NCBI GenBank assembly: GCA_031386985.1
Contig: JANNCV010000044.1
Span: 186,001 to 250,000, forward strand
From: JANJUB01 sp031386985
GTDB lineage: Bacteria > Armatimonadota > Fimbriimonadia > Fimbriimonadales > Fimbriimonadaceae
Length of the DNA stretch: 64,000 bases
Direction: 5' to 3'
Shown: piece after piece, positions 7,655 through 16,073 of the stretch
Position numbering within the stretch: the stretch's first letter is position 1
Layout: each line of letters starts with the position of its first letter
The notes under the pieces: generated by a model
Told to the model about the DNA's origin: nothing
The model's database searches: none
The model's input: the letters and a program-made list of their open reading frames with translations, nothing else
Position numbers and translations under genes: made by a program

Positions 7655-10348
7655 TTAGTTTCCGCCGCCCTTGTTTGGATTTGCGGCCGTCTTGTTGGTG
7701 GTGTCATCAACAATCTTCGCCGTCAGGAAGAACACGACCTCGCTGCGATTCTTCTTTCTCGTGGTCGAGCTGAATAGCTTGCCAATCAAAGGAAGATCTT
7801 TGAGGATCGGAACTCCAGATGTAGTGACCGAATCCGTATCTTGAATCAAGCCGCCCATCGCAATGGTGTCGCCATCATTGAGAATCGCGGTCTGTTGAAC
7901 AACGCGGATGCCGGTTTGGGGAAGTGATCCGCCGCCGGGAATGTCCGTGAAGCCCTTCAAGATGCTGACTACGGGTCGCATGTCAAGGGTGATCTTGCCA
8001 TCCGCACCGATTCGGGGCAGAACCGAAAGTCGAACGCCTACGCTCACCTTATCGGTTTGAACGGTGATACCGTTCTGGGTTGCCTGAATCTGCTTGATGT
8101 AGTTGATCACGTCGCCCACGAACAGTTCGCTTTGTCGTCCGTCCATCGCCAAAAGGTTTGGTCGGGCAATCAAATTCTGATTCGTAGCGAGGGCATCGAG
8201 AGCGGCAGTAACGCTACCCACATTGCCCTTTCCAAAGTTTAGCGCGCTTGAGACCGTGCCAAAGGCTCCCGAAATCGCGGATCCAACATTGGTAACAACG
8301 CTACCAAACGTGAGGTCCCACTTGATTCCCTTCGTCTCGGCATCGTTCTTGTTGATATCCATAACGCGAAGCTCAAGAGCCACTCGCTTTGGACAAACAT
8401 CCACGGTCTTCAGATAGCTCATCGCTGAGTTGATCTTATCGGGCGTACCGCGAAGCACAAGCTTCATGGCATAGGCACCGCCTTCGAACTCGTTGAACGG
8501 CTGAATCAGAGCCTCGTCACTCACGATCTCGTTTGATGCTCCGCCGCCCGTGGCCGATGACCCGGTTTGGGTTTGGCTTGAAGCCGCTCCTCCGGTCATA
8601 GACTGCTCTTTAGATTGCTCCTTGAACAGTTGGGGAGAAGAAACCGACGAAGGCAAGATTGAGACTTGCAAACCAGGGAACTGGTTCTCAAGCTCTTGCT
8701 TAACCGATCGTGGATCAGAATATTTCAGCTCGTAGGTTACGAAGTTTGCGCCGTCGGCACCAACATCATCAAGGGCCTTCAAATCCGCAAGGATTCGGGC
8801 CACTTCATTTGATCGGCCATAGAGCGAGATCGCTTGTTCGCTGATCGAAGTGATTGGCGTAGCGCGTAGCTCGGTGGAACCGATCTTAGCGTAAGTTCCG
8901 CCTTCTGTTTTGCCGCCCGCAAGGGACGTGAGCAAGAAGGAAGCCTTCGTTCCCTTGGTCATATAAGTCTGTCGAACCATTGCCGTGCTGGATGGCACTT
9001 CGACGCCGAGAGCGTAACAAATCTGCTCATCAATCATCCGAACCTGTCGCTCTAGAGCGTCAAGCTTGTTCGCCGCGCCAATCACGACCACATACGTGTC
9101 TCTCTTGGCGGTTGCGGCGTTTCCGCTTGATGTGGTGAGTTTGGTTCCTTCGGCAGTTGTGCCTTTGGCCCCGCTCGCCTCTCCAACCACATCAGTTGTG
9201 GAGATTGCGACTTGCTCGCTGGGGAGTACAAGTTCAAATCCGCCACTTGTCGTATCGAATGGAACTGATTTCAAGACCGCAGTCTTGATCTGGCTGCCTT
9301 CGCCACTGTAGATGGGAACAACTCGTGTTTCCGATTTCTGTCCGACTTTTCCAAATGGAACGAGTCGGTCAGAGCTAGCCGCAACCACAAACGTGTTATT
9401 GATCTTGGCATAGTGCAAACCGCTAAGCGCGCAGATCAAGCTCAACGCTTCCTCAACGGAAACGTTTTGCAACGACACAGTTACTTGCCCTGTCACATCG
9501 GGAGCGGTGACTATGTTCACGTTTGCTTGCATAGCCAAGGCTTTCAAAACCTGGGATACGTCAGCGTTCGCAAAGTCAAGGTCAACTTTTCCGGCTCCGG
9601 CCTGGTGAGCGAAGGTGATCTTTGGCTCAATCGGAGTTGCCTTAACGACAACAGCCGCGCGCTTCTGATCGGCTTTGGCTTTCACTTTGGTCGTAGGAAC
9701 CGGGGTTCCATCTAGCTTTATCGGGGCTGTCGCCATCGTTATGAACGAAGGCGTTGGCGGAACTTTCGGATCCGACAGGGTCATGAGAGCCTCAAGGCCG
9801 TCATTGATCCACGTCGGCTTCTTAGCCGCTTTCTTTGCCGCCGAGGCTACTGGAGCCGCGACCGGATTTGCAATAATATCTGGCAAGGACGATGTGCCCT
9901 TTGGTGCCACGTTAATCATGGCTGATTCAGTTCCGACGGGGGCATTCACTGCCAGCGTCCACTGCCCGTCAACCTGGGTTATGTCAATTTTGGATTCGGG
10001 ATTAACCCGTAAGTGGATTCGGACTTTTACTGGCCGCGCTTGATACCAGTAGGCTGCAACGGAAGTTACTCCGCCCCAATCTACCTTCTCATTCGTTGCC
10101 TTTCCGATCAAGCGAGCATCAAACTCCAGCATGTAAGATTTGCCGCCCATAGTGCGGATAATCTTCGGCTGCGTCAGGTCTTCGCCCTTGACCGTGACCT
10201 TCAGTCCGTCACCAACTTTATTCGTCTCGAATCCAGTCAGTTTTCCTTCAGCACACGCAACCGACGCGAGGGTCGCTAGCGATAGCCCGAGTAGCATTTT
10301 CTTCATTGCTCTTATGTTTCCTTTGGTTGCTGTTGTTTCAGCTCTCAT
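7655..10348 (-). CDS. pilQ: Type IV pilus secretin (PilQ-like)
   Basis: An 897-residue outer-membrane secretin. An N-terminal signal is visible (MKKMLLGLSLATLASVACA); this inner Met at 10306 is an alternative start, while 10348 overlaps the preceding gene by ATGA and has a GGAG sequence. Domains in order: AMIN domain (about 35-130), STN/secretin N0 domain (about 245-325, VDLDFANADVSQVLKALA), N1-type domains with a Gly/Ser/Thr-rich linker (about 520-620), and the C-terminal secretin barrel (about 660-875, with LPQTGIRVVQQ, GGLIQDTDS and GVPILKDLPLIGKLF). It forms the pore through which the pilus passes. It is the last gene of a pilM-N-O-P-Q order. Confidence 0.93.
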   Translation of the reverse strand: MRAETTATKGNIRAMKKMLLGLSLATLASVACAEGKLTGFETNKVGDGLKVTVKGEDLTQPKIIRTMGGKSYMLEFDARLIGKATNEKVDWGGVTSVAAYWYQARPVKVRIHLRVNPESKIDITQVDGQWTLAVNAPVGTESAMINVAPKGTSSLPDIIANPVAAPVASAAKKAAKKPTWINDGLEALMTLSDPKVPPTPSFITMATAPIKLDGTPVPTTKVKAKADQKRAAVVVKATPIEPKITFAHQAGAGKVDLDFANADVSQVLKALAMQANVNIVTAPDVTGQVTVSLQNVSVEEALSLICALSGLHYAKINNTFVVAASSDRLVPFGKVGQKSETRVVPIYSGEGSQIKTAVLKSVPFDTTSGGFELVLPSEQVAISTTDVVGEASGAKGTTAEGTKLTTSSGNAATAKRDTYVVVIGAANKLDALERQVRMIDEQICYALGVEVPSSTAMVRQTYMTKGTKASFLLTSLAGGKTEGGTYAKIGSTELRATPITSISEQAISLYGRSNEVARILADLKALDDVGADGANFVTYELKYSDPRSVKQELENQFPGLQVSILPSSVSSPQLFKEQSKEQSMTGGAASSQTQTGSSATGGGASNEIVSDEALIQPFNEFEGGAYAMKLVLRGTPDKINSAMSYLKTVDVCPKRVALELRVMDINKNDAETKGIKWDLTFGSVVTNVGSAISGAFGTVSSALNFGKGNVGSVTAALDALATNQNLIARPNLLAMDGRQSELFVGDVINYIKQIQATQNGITVQTDKVSVGVRLSVLPRIGADGKITLDMRPVVSILKGFTDIPGGGSLPQTGIRVVQQTAILNDGDTIAMGGLIQDTDSVTTSGVPILKDLPLIGKLFSSTTRKKNRSEVVFFLTAKIVDDTTNKTAANPNKGGGN

Positions 10349-11136
10349 TTTTTCTCCGGGGAGTTACCGCCAGCTTTGGCCGGGGCTCCTTCCTCAATAG
10401 AAATCGTTTTGACTTTGCCGTGCTTTCGCACGATCATCTTTCCGCGTTGGATTCCGATGACCTCGGTATCGGGGTCGAGTTTTGATCCAACTCTAACGAG
10501 CCTTTGTGATCCGCCCGCATTATCCGATACAACCACGGCGGGTCGGCTCCCGTTTATGACTCCGGTTACCTTGTAAGGCACCTCGTCATAAACCGGCATT
10601 TGTTGGGCAACTTCGTTACCACCGCCCACTCCCGACAACTTGATGTCGCCAGTTCCAGGCTCCCATGGCCTGGTTTGACTACCAAGTCCTCTGGGCCTTC
10701 GAATGGCCACAGGTTGTGGTCTAGGCGTCGGCGTTGAAACCGGTTGGGAAGCGGTGCGTGCCGTAGCTTCCAAATCCCATGCAACACCGTTGAACGGGTC
10801 TCGAGGGCTCAATCGTTCAACGGCAACCAACATCGGGTCAACCGTCATTTCGACGGCGGCTTCGCCATTACCAGTTTCAGTTTTGACTTCACCGTTGGCC
10901 GTTCCGTTGCCGGAAGTCACCGCCGTCAGGTCCTGATTGATGGCCCCGCTTGGATCGGGAGTTGTCGCATGAGGTGTAGTTTGAGGGTCTGACACAGTGG
11001 TCAGTTTAGGCGGCGTCTTCGTGCCCTTTGCGACGGGTTCTGGCTTTGCCGATCCGCCCATAAACTGGAATGCACCCACGCCAAGCATGATCACGGCAAG
11101 GGCCGCAATAATCATCATTTTCTTCTTGTCATTCAT
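10345..11136 (-). CDS. PilP-like pilus assembly protein
   Basis: A 263-residue protein in the pilP position, between pilO and pilQ. It has one N-terminal membrane helix (MMIIAALAVIMLGVGAFQF), a long Pro/Thr-rich linker (about 35-150) and a C-terminal beta domain (about 185-250: YKVTGVINGSRPAVVVSDN, LVRVGSKL, EVIGIQRGKMIV), which matches the PilP beta-sandwich pattern that binds the secretin N0 domain. Unlike classical PilP it appears to be anchored by a transmembrane helix rather than a lipid. The identification rests on gene order and the C-terminal pattern. Confidence 0.75.
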   Translation of the reverse strand: MNDKKKMMIIAALAVIMLGVGAFQFMGGSAKPEPVAKGTKTPPKLTTVSDPQTTPHATTPDPSGAINQDLTAVTSGNGTANGEVKTETGNGEAAVEMTVDPMLVAVERLSPRDPFNGVAWDLEATARTASQPVSTPTPRPQPVAIRRPRGLGSQTRPWEPGTGDIKLSGVGGGNEVAQQMPVYDEVPYKVTGVINGSRPAVVVSDNAGGSQRLVRVGSKLDPDTEVIGIQRGKMIVRKHGKVKTISIEEGAPAKAGGNSPEKK

Positions 11137-11810
11137 TAGTTTTCCACCGTTTTGTTTCGACCACTGACGTTAATCGTCTTTTCCGCGGCAGCTTCATCAT
11201 TGCTACCTTTGGCGGCATCGCCTTCAGTTGCAAACAGAAACGCGCGCAGCTCGAACATCACATCGAGCCTCGGAGAGCCTCCGGCTGACTTTGCATCCAC
11301 CTGCTGGCCCGATTTAGGCTGCATTGAGATAGTCCGGGCGGCAAGAATCTTTGGAAACATCTGGAGCGCCTTTAGGAATTTCGCGGCGGCCTTGTAATCG
11401 CCACGGCACCCAACCTGAATATCCAGTTCGGTGTAAGGCTTAGATTTGGCTTTGAGGCTCTCGCCCTTCTTTGGGGCGGCTACCGCTCGGGGAACCGGAC
11501 GAATACTAAGCACTTCCATGCCCGAATCCGTGCCTGCCTTCTCCAGCTCCTTTAAAAGGGTTGGAACATAGGCCAATTCCGGAACGCCTTGCTCGAGGTG
11601 AGCAAGTTGAACTTTGCTCTGTTCGAGTTTTCCTTTTGCTGCGGCCAGTTCAGTCTCAACTTCCTTTGGATTCTTCTCCTCTTTCTTGAGGGTCGCTACA
11701 TCAGCTTTAAGTTGGCTAAGGCCCTGGTATTGCATATAACACAATCCCGCGCTTACCGCAAACGTTAGCAGCATCAAAATCAGAAATGGTTTGGGGTTAG
11801 GTTTTTTCAT
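11136..11810 (-). CDS. pilO: Type IV pilus inner-membrane assembly protein PilO
   Basis: A 224-residue bitopic protein: a membrane helix near the N-terminus (FLILMLLTFAVSAGLCYMQY), a coiled coil (about 30-75) and a ferredoxin-like periplasmic domain (about 80-195, containing ELDIQVGCRGDYKAAAKFLKAL, shown here only in part by YKAAAKFLKAL). This is the PilO pattern. It forms a heterodimer with PilN and connects PilM to PilP and the secretin. It overlaps both neighbours by one base (stop/start overlap), so it is translationally coupled. Confidence 0.88.
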   Translation of the reverse strand: MKKPNPKPFLILMLLTFAVSAGLCYMQYQGLSQLKADVATLKKEEKNPKEVETELAAAKGKLEQSKVQLAHLEQGVPELAYVPTLLKELEKAGTDSGMEVLSIRPVPRAVAAPKKGESLKAKSKPYTELDIQVGCRGDYKAAAKFLKALQMFPKILAARTISMQPKSGQQVDAKSAGGSPRLDVMFELRAFLFATEGDAAKGSNDEAAAEKTINVSGRNKTVEN

Positions 11811-12406
11811 TACTTTTCCTCCTTGGCTTCATTGCGTTCCTTCTCTTCGGTCGTGCCTTTCAGGCCGGCCTCGATCTGGAACTCCAAGAGGTAACCGGCG
11901 CCAACTGGCTTTTCTTGCGAAAACTTGAAGTTGACGGCCTCTAAATCGGGGCTTCCCTGCATCCGAAGCTGGAATTCGCCGATCAGTTGCTGTTGCTGGC
12001 TCAGTCCCGCGAACGTAATCTGTATCGGCTTCTTGGGGTCTTGAGCGACGGCGCGGATACTTGAGAGCCAAACTCGTTCAGGGGTTTGAACGGTTAGATG
12101 ATCCATCAAGCGATTCCACTTATCGGTTAGGTCGCGAGCGGCAGTTAGAGTTTCCACCCTGGGAGCAACTTTCGAATACTCCAGCTCGGCGTCTTTGATG
12201 TGGCCCAAAAAGGGTTCCAACTGCTGAGCTTTTGCTTCGAGATCGGCCTTGTCTCCTTGGGATTGCTCGGCCAGAAACAGAAGGAACCCGAAGGATCCAA
12301 CTCCAACTAGCACTGATGCAGCAAAGCCCATGAAGAAGAGGCGGGTCTTACCTTCGCCCTTTTTGACCTCCAGTCTCTGTTCTCGTATAAGGTTAATCAA
12401 TGGCAT
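11810..12406 (-). CDS. pilN: Type IV pilus inner-membrane assembly protein PilN
   Basis: A 198-residue bitopic protein that starts MPLINLIREQR. The INL motif at the cytoplasmic N-terminus is what PilN uses to bind the groove of PilM. One membrane helix follows (about 26-48, FFMGFAASVLVGVGSFGFLLF in part), then a coiled coil and a periplasmic domain with RVWLSSIRAVAQ and PIQITFAGLSQ, typical of the Fimbrial_PilN family. It lies between pilM and pilO with almost no spacing. Confidence 0.88.
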   Translation of the reverse strand: MPLINLIREQRLEVKKGEGKTRLFFMGFAASVLVGVGSFGFLLFLAEQSQGDKADLEAKAQQLEPFLGHIKDAELEYSKVAPRVETLTAARDLTDKWNRLMDHLTVQTPERVWLSSIRAVAQDPKKPIQITFAGLSQQQQLIGEFQLRMQGSPDLEAVNFKFSQEKPVGAGYLLEFQIEAGLKGTTEEKERNEAKEEK

Positions 12407-12418
12407 AGTTCTTTACCT

Positions 12419-13504
12419 TTAGGCGGCTTTGGCGAAGGGTCGAAGCGCCAATCCGGCGACGACTCCTAGCTCAAGGCCCTTCCCGTCGTCATCGCTCCAA
12501 TTCGCGAAGGCGGTGTTGTCATAAATTCCCACGCTCACTGCCGGCATTCCAAGCTTGTGGCTGAGATACTCAGCGATTCCAGGTAGCTTCGCTCCACCGC
12601 CGCAAAGAACGACCATTTCGACCGCTTTACCTTGGGGGCCACCTTCGGCACCGCCTGATTGGAAATAGTTCAGTGACCGCCGAATTTCTCGGACTAGATC
12701 ATCAATGTGGGGTTGCACAACGCGCAATGGAGGATTCTCCTTCGGCGAATCATCAGTCAACTCCCGCAAATCAAGTTGAGCCTTGCCCGACTCTGCATCC
12801 TCGGTTGAAAGCCTAAAGTAGGTCTTTAAGGCTTCGGTCAGTGTCTGCCCACCATGAGGGAGTGAACGGGCCATGGCGAAAACGCCACCGGCCACCACGC
12901 TGAGGTTCGTTGCCGAGCCGCCAATGTCCACGAGGGCTATCGTTTTGTTCACCCATTGGGCTTCGGGGTCGCTCTCAATGAGGGACCGGTAAGCGGCAAA
13001 CGGTTCAATATCTACGAACTCGACTTCAAGCCCGGCAAGCTGACAAACGGCAACACGGCTCTCAACAGTTTCGCGTGGCGCCGCAACAATGAGAACGTCC
13101 ATTTGCATCTCGTCGGCATCGCCGATGATTTCAAACTCGATATAGCTGTCTTCGGCTGAGGTTGGAACATAACGCCCCGCCTCAAACTTAATGGATTTGC
13201 GCAGAGTGGCCTCGTTCATCTTTGGAACGCGTGCCGGTCGAACTACGACAGAACCTCCGCTGACCGCAACAACCGCGCTTGACGCCCGAATGTCCGATTC
13301 TCTGAGAAGTTGCTTGAGAGCGACGCCCGCCGAGGCGGTATCTACGACAATGCCGTCTTTAACGGCATCTGCTGGTGTCGAACACGTTCCGAACTTAGAG
13401 ATTCGAAAGCCCGATGATGTTTTCTCGAGTTGAGCGACTTTGATATTATGATGTCCAATATCAACGCCTACAAACGAGCTTTTGGCAAATGGATTGATTC
13501 CCAT
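12419..13504 (-). CDS. pilM: Type IV pilus assembly ATPase-fold protein PilM
   Basis: A 361-residue actin-like protein. It has the phosphate-1 loop GVDIGHHNIKVAQL near residue 12, the second phosphate loop ALVDIGGSATNLSVV (about 190-204) and the adenosine motif LCGGGAKLPGIAEYL (about 298-312), as in PilM/FtsA relatives. It is cytoplasmic, binds PilN and links the motor complex to the alignment subcomplex. The start at 13504 is chosen over an upstream Met because AAGGAGG lies 8 nt before it and the upstream choice would run into the HTH gene; the stop of that gene is only two bases away. Confidence 0.9.
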   Translation of the reverse strand: MGINPFAKSSFVGVDIGHHNIKVAQLEKTSSGFRISKFGTCSTPADAVKDGIVVDTASAGVALKQLLRESDIRASSAVVAVSGGSVVVRPARVPKMNEATLRKSIKFEAGRYVPTSAEDSYIEFEIIGDADEMQMDVLIVAAPRETVESRVAVCQLAGLEVEFVDIEPFAAYRSLIESDPEAQWVNKTIALVDIGGSATNLSVVAGGVFAMARSLPHGGQTLTEALKTYFRLSTEDAESGKAQLDLRELTDDSPKENPPLRVVQPHIDDLVREIRRSLNYFQSGGAEGGPQGKAVEMVVLCGGGAKLPGIAEYLSHKLGMPAVSVGIYDNTAFANWSDDDGKGLELGVVAGLALRPFAKAA

Positions 13505-13506
13505 GG

Positions 13507-13956
13507 TTATGCTGCCTCCTTGCTGACTTGGCTGTATTGCAGCCATTCATCAACGGTCGTTTTTGCAAAGCGCCATCGTCCGTCCACTTTGAACGCGGGG
13601 ATTTCTCCCTTTTCGGCTAATGCCTCAAGCGCGTGACCGCTAATTCTCAAGTAGGACGCCGTATCACGAACAGTCCACAGAGTGTGCTGATTCGCAGCGA
13701 CCGCTCGGAATAAATTACTAAGTTGCTCAGGCGTCAGAAGTAGCTCAAGTCGAACCGCGGTAGGTTGTACTCCGAGCGCTTCGGCTGGGCTTTGATCTAA
13801 TGAGTCATTCATGATTGTTTCCTTGAGTTCAAATTCTTGTGGGAAGATCGTCTTCGCTGGATGCGTAGCCTCGGCGACTTGTGGTGCATCCAGAACTGGC
13901 GCGGCGTGGCCGAAAGGCAAGTGGGCGGCACTGCGAATGGCGTCAGCTAGATTCAT
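13507..13956 (-). CDS. Helix-turn-helix (excisionase-type) DNA-binding protein in the pil operon
   Basis: A 149-residue protein with an unstructured N-terminal half and a MerR/excisionase-type winged HTH at about residues 92-145: LWTVRDTASYLRISGHALEA, then GEIPAFKVDGRWRF and VDEWLQY. These domains bind DNA and are common in Xis proteins and small regulators. It starts ATGA-coupled to the ATPase gene upstream and ends two bases before pilM, so it is co-translated with the pilus genes. Why a DNA-binding protein sits here is unclear; it may regulate the operon. An excisionase role is unlikely because no integrase is near. Confidence 0.8.
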   Translation of the reverse strand: MNLADAIRSAAHLPFGHAAPVLDAPQVAEATHPAKTIFPQEFELKETIMNDSLDQSPAEALGVQPTAVRLELLLTPEQLSNLFRAVAANQHTLWTVRDTASYLRISGHALEALAEKGEIPAFKVDGRWRFAKTTVDEWLQYSQVSKEAA

Positions 13957-14774
13957 GCTGCTTTCTCCACTCCCATGTAATCCGAAACCACGTCGTGCAT
14001 AAAGAATCCGTCAATCGTAGTTATCTTGCGGGCCATTCCCATAAGCAGGGCATTGTCCGCGAGTTGACAGATCATTCGGGGATAGCCCTTTGCCACCTTG
14101 TGCAGTTCGTAAATCGCATCGGGCGTGAATGGGCTTTGCTCCGCGGAATAGCCAGCAACACGCATCCGGTGCAAGACTAAGTCGCCACTCTCGTGGATAT
14201 CGAGAGGTTGAATCGTATGGCGAACCGCCATCCGTTGCTCGAGCGCGGGAACCTTTGCGATTTTTGGTCTCAGCTCAACCTGGCCCAGAAGGATCAGACT
14301 GATTAAGAACTGGTCGTTCATCTGGCAGTTCAAAAGCAAACGGAGCTCCTCAAACGTGTTGGCGGACTTGATCAGATGAGCTTCATCCACGAGGATGACG
14401 ACTCGCTGGCCCCGATCGTAGTACGAGAGAAGCGTATTGTGTAATTCTTGGACTAAAACTTGGCGATTTCGTGAGTTCACGTTTACATCAAGCTGAGAAA
14501 GTATCTCTTGCAGAATCTGGATAGGGGTAAGGATCGGATTGACGATGAGGACTATCCTGTACTTCACTGGATCAAGCAAGTCGAGTAGCTTTCGGCTGAT
14601 GGTCGTCTTCCCGAGCCCGATGTCGCCCGATAGCAACCCCGCGCCCTTGTTCCTTGTGATGGCGTAGTGCAGCATCATAAGCGCGTCTTCGTGAGCACGA
14701 CTCATAAACAAGAATCGTGGGTCTGGCGTCAAGCTAAACGGCGCCTCATTCAATCCCCAATAGTTTTCATGCAT
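13953..14774 (-). CDS. ExeA/GspA-like AAA ATPase
   Basis: A 273-residue ATPase starting MHENYWGLNEAPFSLTPDPR, the standard opening of ExeA/GspA-type and MSHA MshM-type ATPases (a Tn7 TnsC-like fold). Walker A is GDIGLGKTT (about 50-58) and Walker B is VVILVDEAH (about 124-132), followed by sensor residues near LLGQVELR. It lacks the C-terminal peptidoglycan-binding extension of full GspA. In type II secretion and MSHA systems, such ATPases help secretin assembly across peptidoglycan, which fits its place as the first gene of the operon leading to pilQ. The 184 bases upstream up to fabH hold no other gene. Confidence 0.85.
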   Translation of the reverse strand: MHENYWGLNEAPFSLTPDPRFLFMSRAHEDALMMLHYAITRNKGAGLLSGDIGLGKTTISRKLLDLLDPVKYRIVLIVNPILTPIQILQEILSQLDVNVNSRNRQVLVQELHNTLLSYYDRGQRVVILVDEAHLIKSANTFEELRLLLNCQMNDQFLISLILLGQVELRPKIAKVPALEQRMAVRHTIQPLDIHESGDLVLHRMRVAGYSAEQSPFTPDAIYELHKVAKGYPRMICQLADNALLMGMARKITTIDGFFMHDVVSDYMGVEKAA

Positions 14775-14958
14775 AGGTTAAATCACCCTTTTCCCAGGTA
14801 AGTTTTCGGGTACTCCTCCGCAGTTCTTCAGGGGAGCAAGAGGTTTCTTGCTAAAAATCACGAGGGATTGACCTAGGCGGCCTATTCCACCCGCTAACGA
14901 TTCGGCAGATCAGAGAAATTGCGAGGACACGACGCCGCGCAAACCGCGAGGGCGATTT

Positions 14959-15945
14959 CTACCAGCGAATGATGTTGGCGCCCCATACGAGACCGGCGCC
15001 AAATCCAACCGTCAGCACCCGCATTCCCGGTTTCAGCCGTCCTTGTTGAACGGCCTCATAGAGACCCAAGGGGATTGATCCGCCGCTGGTGTTTCCATAC
15101 TTATGAACGTTGATAAACACCTTACTCTCGGGCAATCCGAGGCGCTGGGCTGCGGATTGGATGATACGGAGGTTGGCCTGATGAGGCACAAACAGGTCAA
15201 TGTCATCGGCAGTGAGATTCAGCTCGCCCATTACTCGGACGCAGGCATCTCCCATCGCGGTTACGGCAAAGCGATAAACTTCCGCTCCCGCCATGTACAT
15301 GGTTCGGCGGCGATGTTGCGAATCGGGGTGCCGGGTTGGGTACTTGGAACCGCCAAACTCGATGTTAATGAATCCTTGCCCCGCTCCATCCGCCAGCAGA
15401 ACCGTCTTTTCCACGCCGCGATCAGAATTCTCGTGTCCCTCAAGCACAATTGCGCCGCCGCCGTCCCCGAACAAAACACAAGTTGAGCGATCTGTATAAT
15501 CAACGATTTTGCTCAAAATATCCACGCCAATCACGAGGAGTCTTTTGCATTGTCCACTTTCAATAAGCGCCGTCCCCGTGGCGAGAGAGTAAATGAAACC
15601 AGCACAGGCCGCCCCGACATCAAAAGCACCGGCATTCTTTGCGCCAATGTTATATTGAACTAAACAAGAAACCGACGGAAACGGATAATCGCCGGTTACA
15701 CAACCCACAATAATCATATCGAGTTGCTCCGCGGTAATCCCCGCGCTCGCTAAGGCCTCTTTGGCCGCAATGGTTGCAAGCGAACTCGCCGTTTCGTGGT
15801 CTTCGCAAATTCGCCGTTCCTTTATGCCGGTGCGCTGGGTGATCCACTCGTCGCTGGTATCAACGAGGCGCTCCAGATCGGCGTTGGACAAAATTTTGGC
15901 CGGAACAGCGTGGCCGATACCGGTGACAACCGCGCGAATGGGCAT
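14959..15945 (-). CDS. fabH: Beta-ketoacyl-ACP synthase III
   Basis: A 328-residue thiolase-fold enzyme of standard FabH length. The catalytic triad is visible: Cys in VGAACAGF (about 112), His in VPHQAN (about 252) and Asn in KYGNTSGGS (about 282). TGIKERRI near residue 38 and the C-terminal VGFGAGLVWGA are typical. It condenses acetyl-CoA or a branched starter with malonyl-ACP to begin type II fatty acid synthesis in the cytoplasm. It stands alone here, without the usual plsX or fabD neighbours, and is transcribed away from ftsK. Confidence 0.95.
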   Translation of the reverse strand: MPIRAVVTGIGHAVPAKILSNADLERLVDTSDEWITQRTGIKERRICEDHETASSLATIAAKEALASAGITAEQLDMIIVGCVTGDYPFPSVSCLVQYNIGAKNAGAFDVGAACAGFIYSLATGTALIESGQCKRLLVIGVDILSKIVDYTDRSTCVLFGDGGGAIVLEGHENSDRGVEKTVLLADGAGQGFINIEFGGSKYPTRHPDSQHRRRTMYMAGAEVYRFAVTAMGDACVRVMGELNLTADDIDLFVPHQANLRIIQSAAQRLGLPESKVFINVHKYGNTSGGSIPLGLYEAVQQGRLKPGMRVLTVGFGAGLVWGANIIRW

Positions 15946-16073
15946 ATGTCAAGTGATACCTGGTTTGACCAGGCATGCGTTCAGGCCAAATCCGAGCCTT
16001 CTGTCTCAAAAAATCCCAATTGACGTATAATCCGTCTTGAGACCAAGGATGGTCGCAAGGAGTATTCAAAGGA

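Noticed and set aside
13507..13956. Excisionase of a mobile element
   Set aside because: The HTH is of Xis type, but the gene is embedded in the pilus operon with coupled starts and has no integrase nearby; a regulator is more likely.
16026..16031. TATAAT before ftsK as a promoter
   Set aside because: A good -10 hexamer, but no -35 at 16-18 nt and the ATG has a normal SD 43 nt later. Possible but not convincing enough to list.
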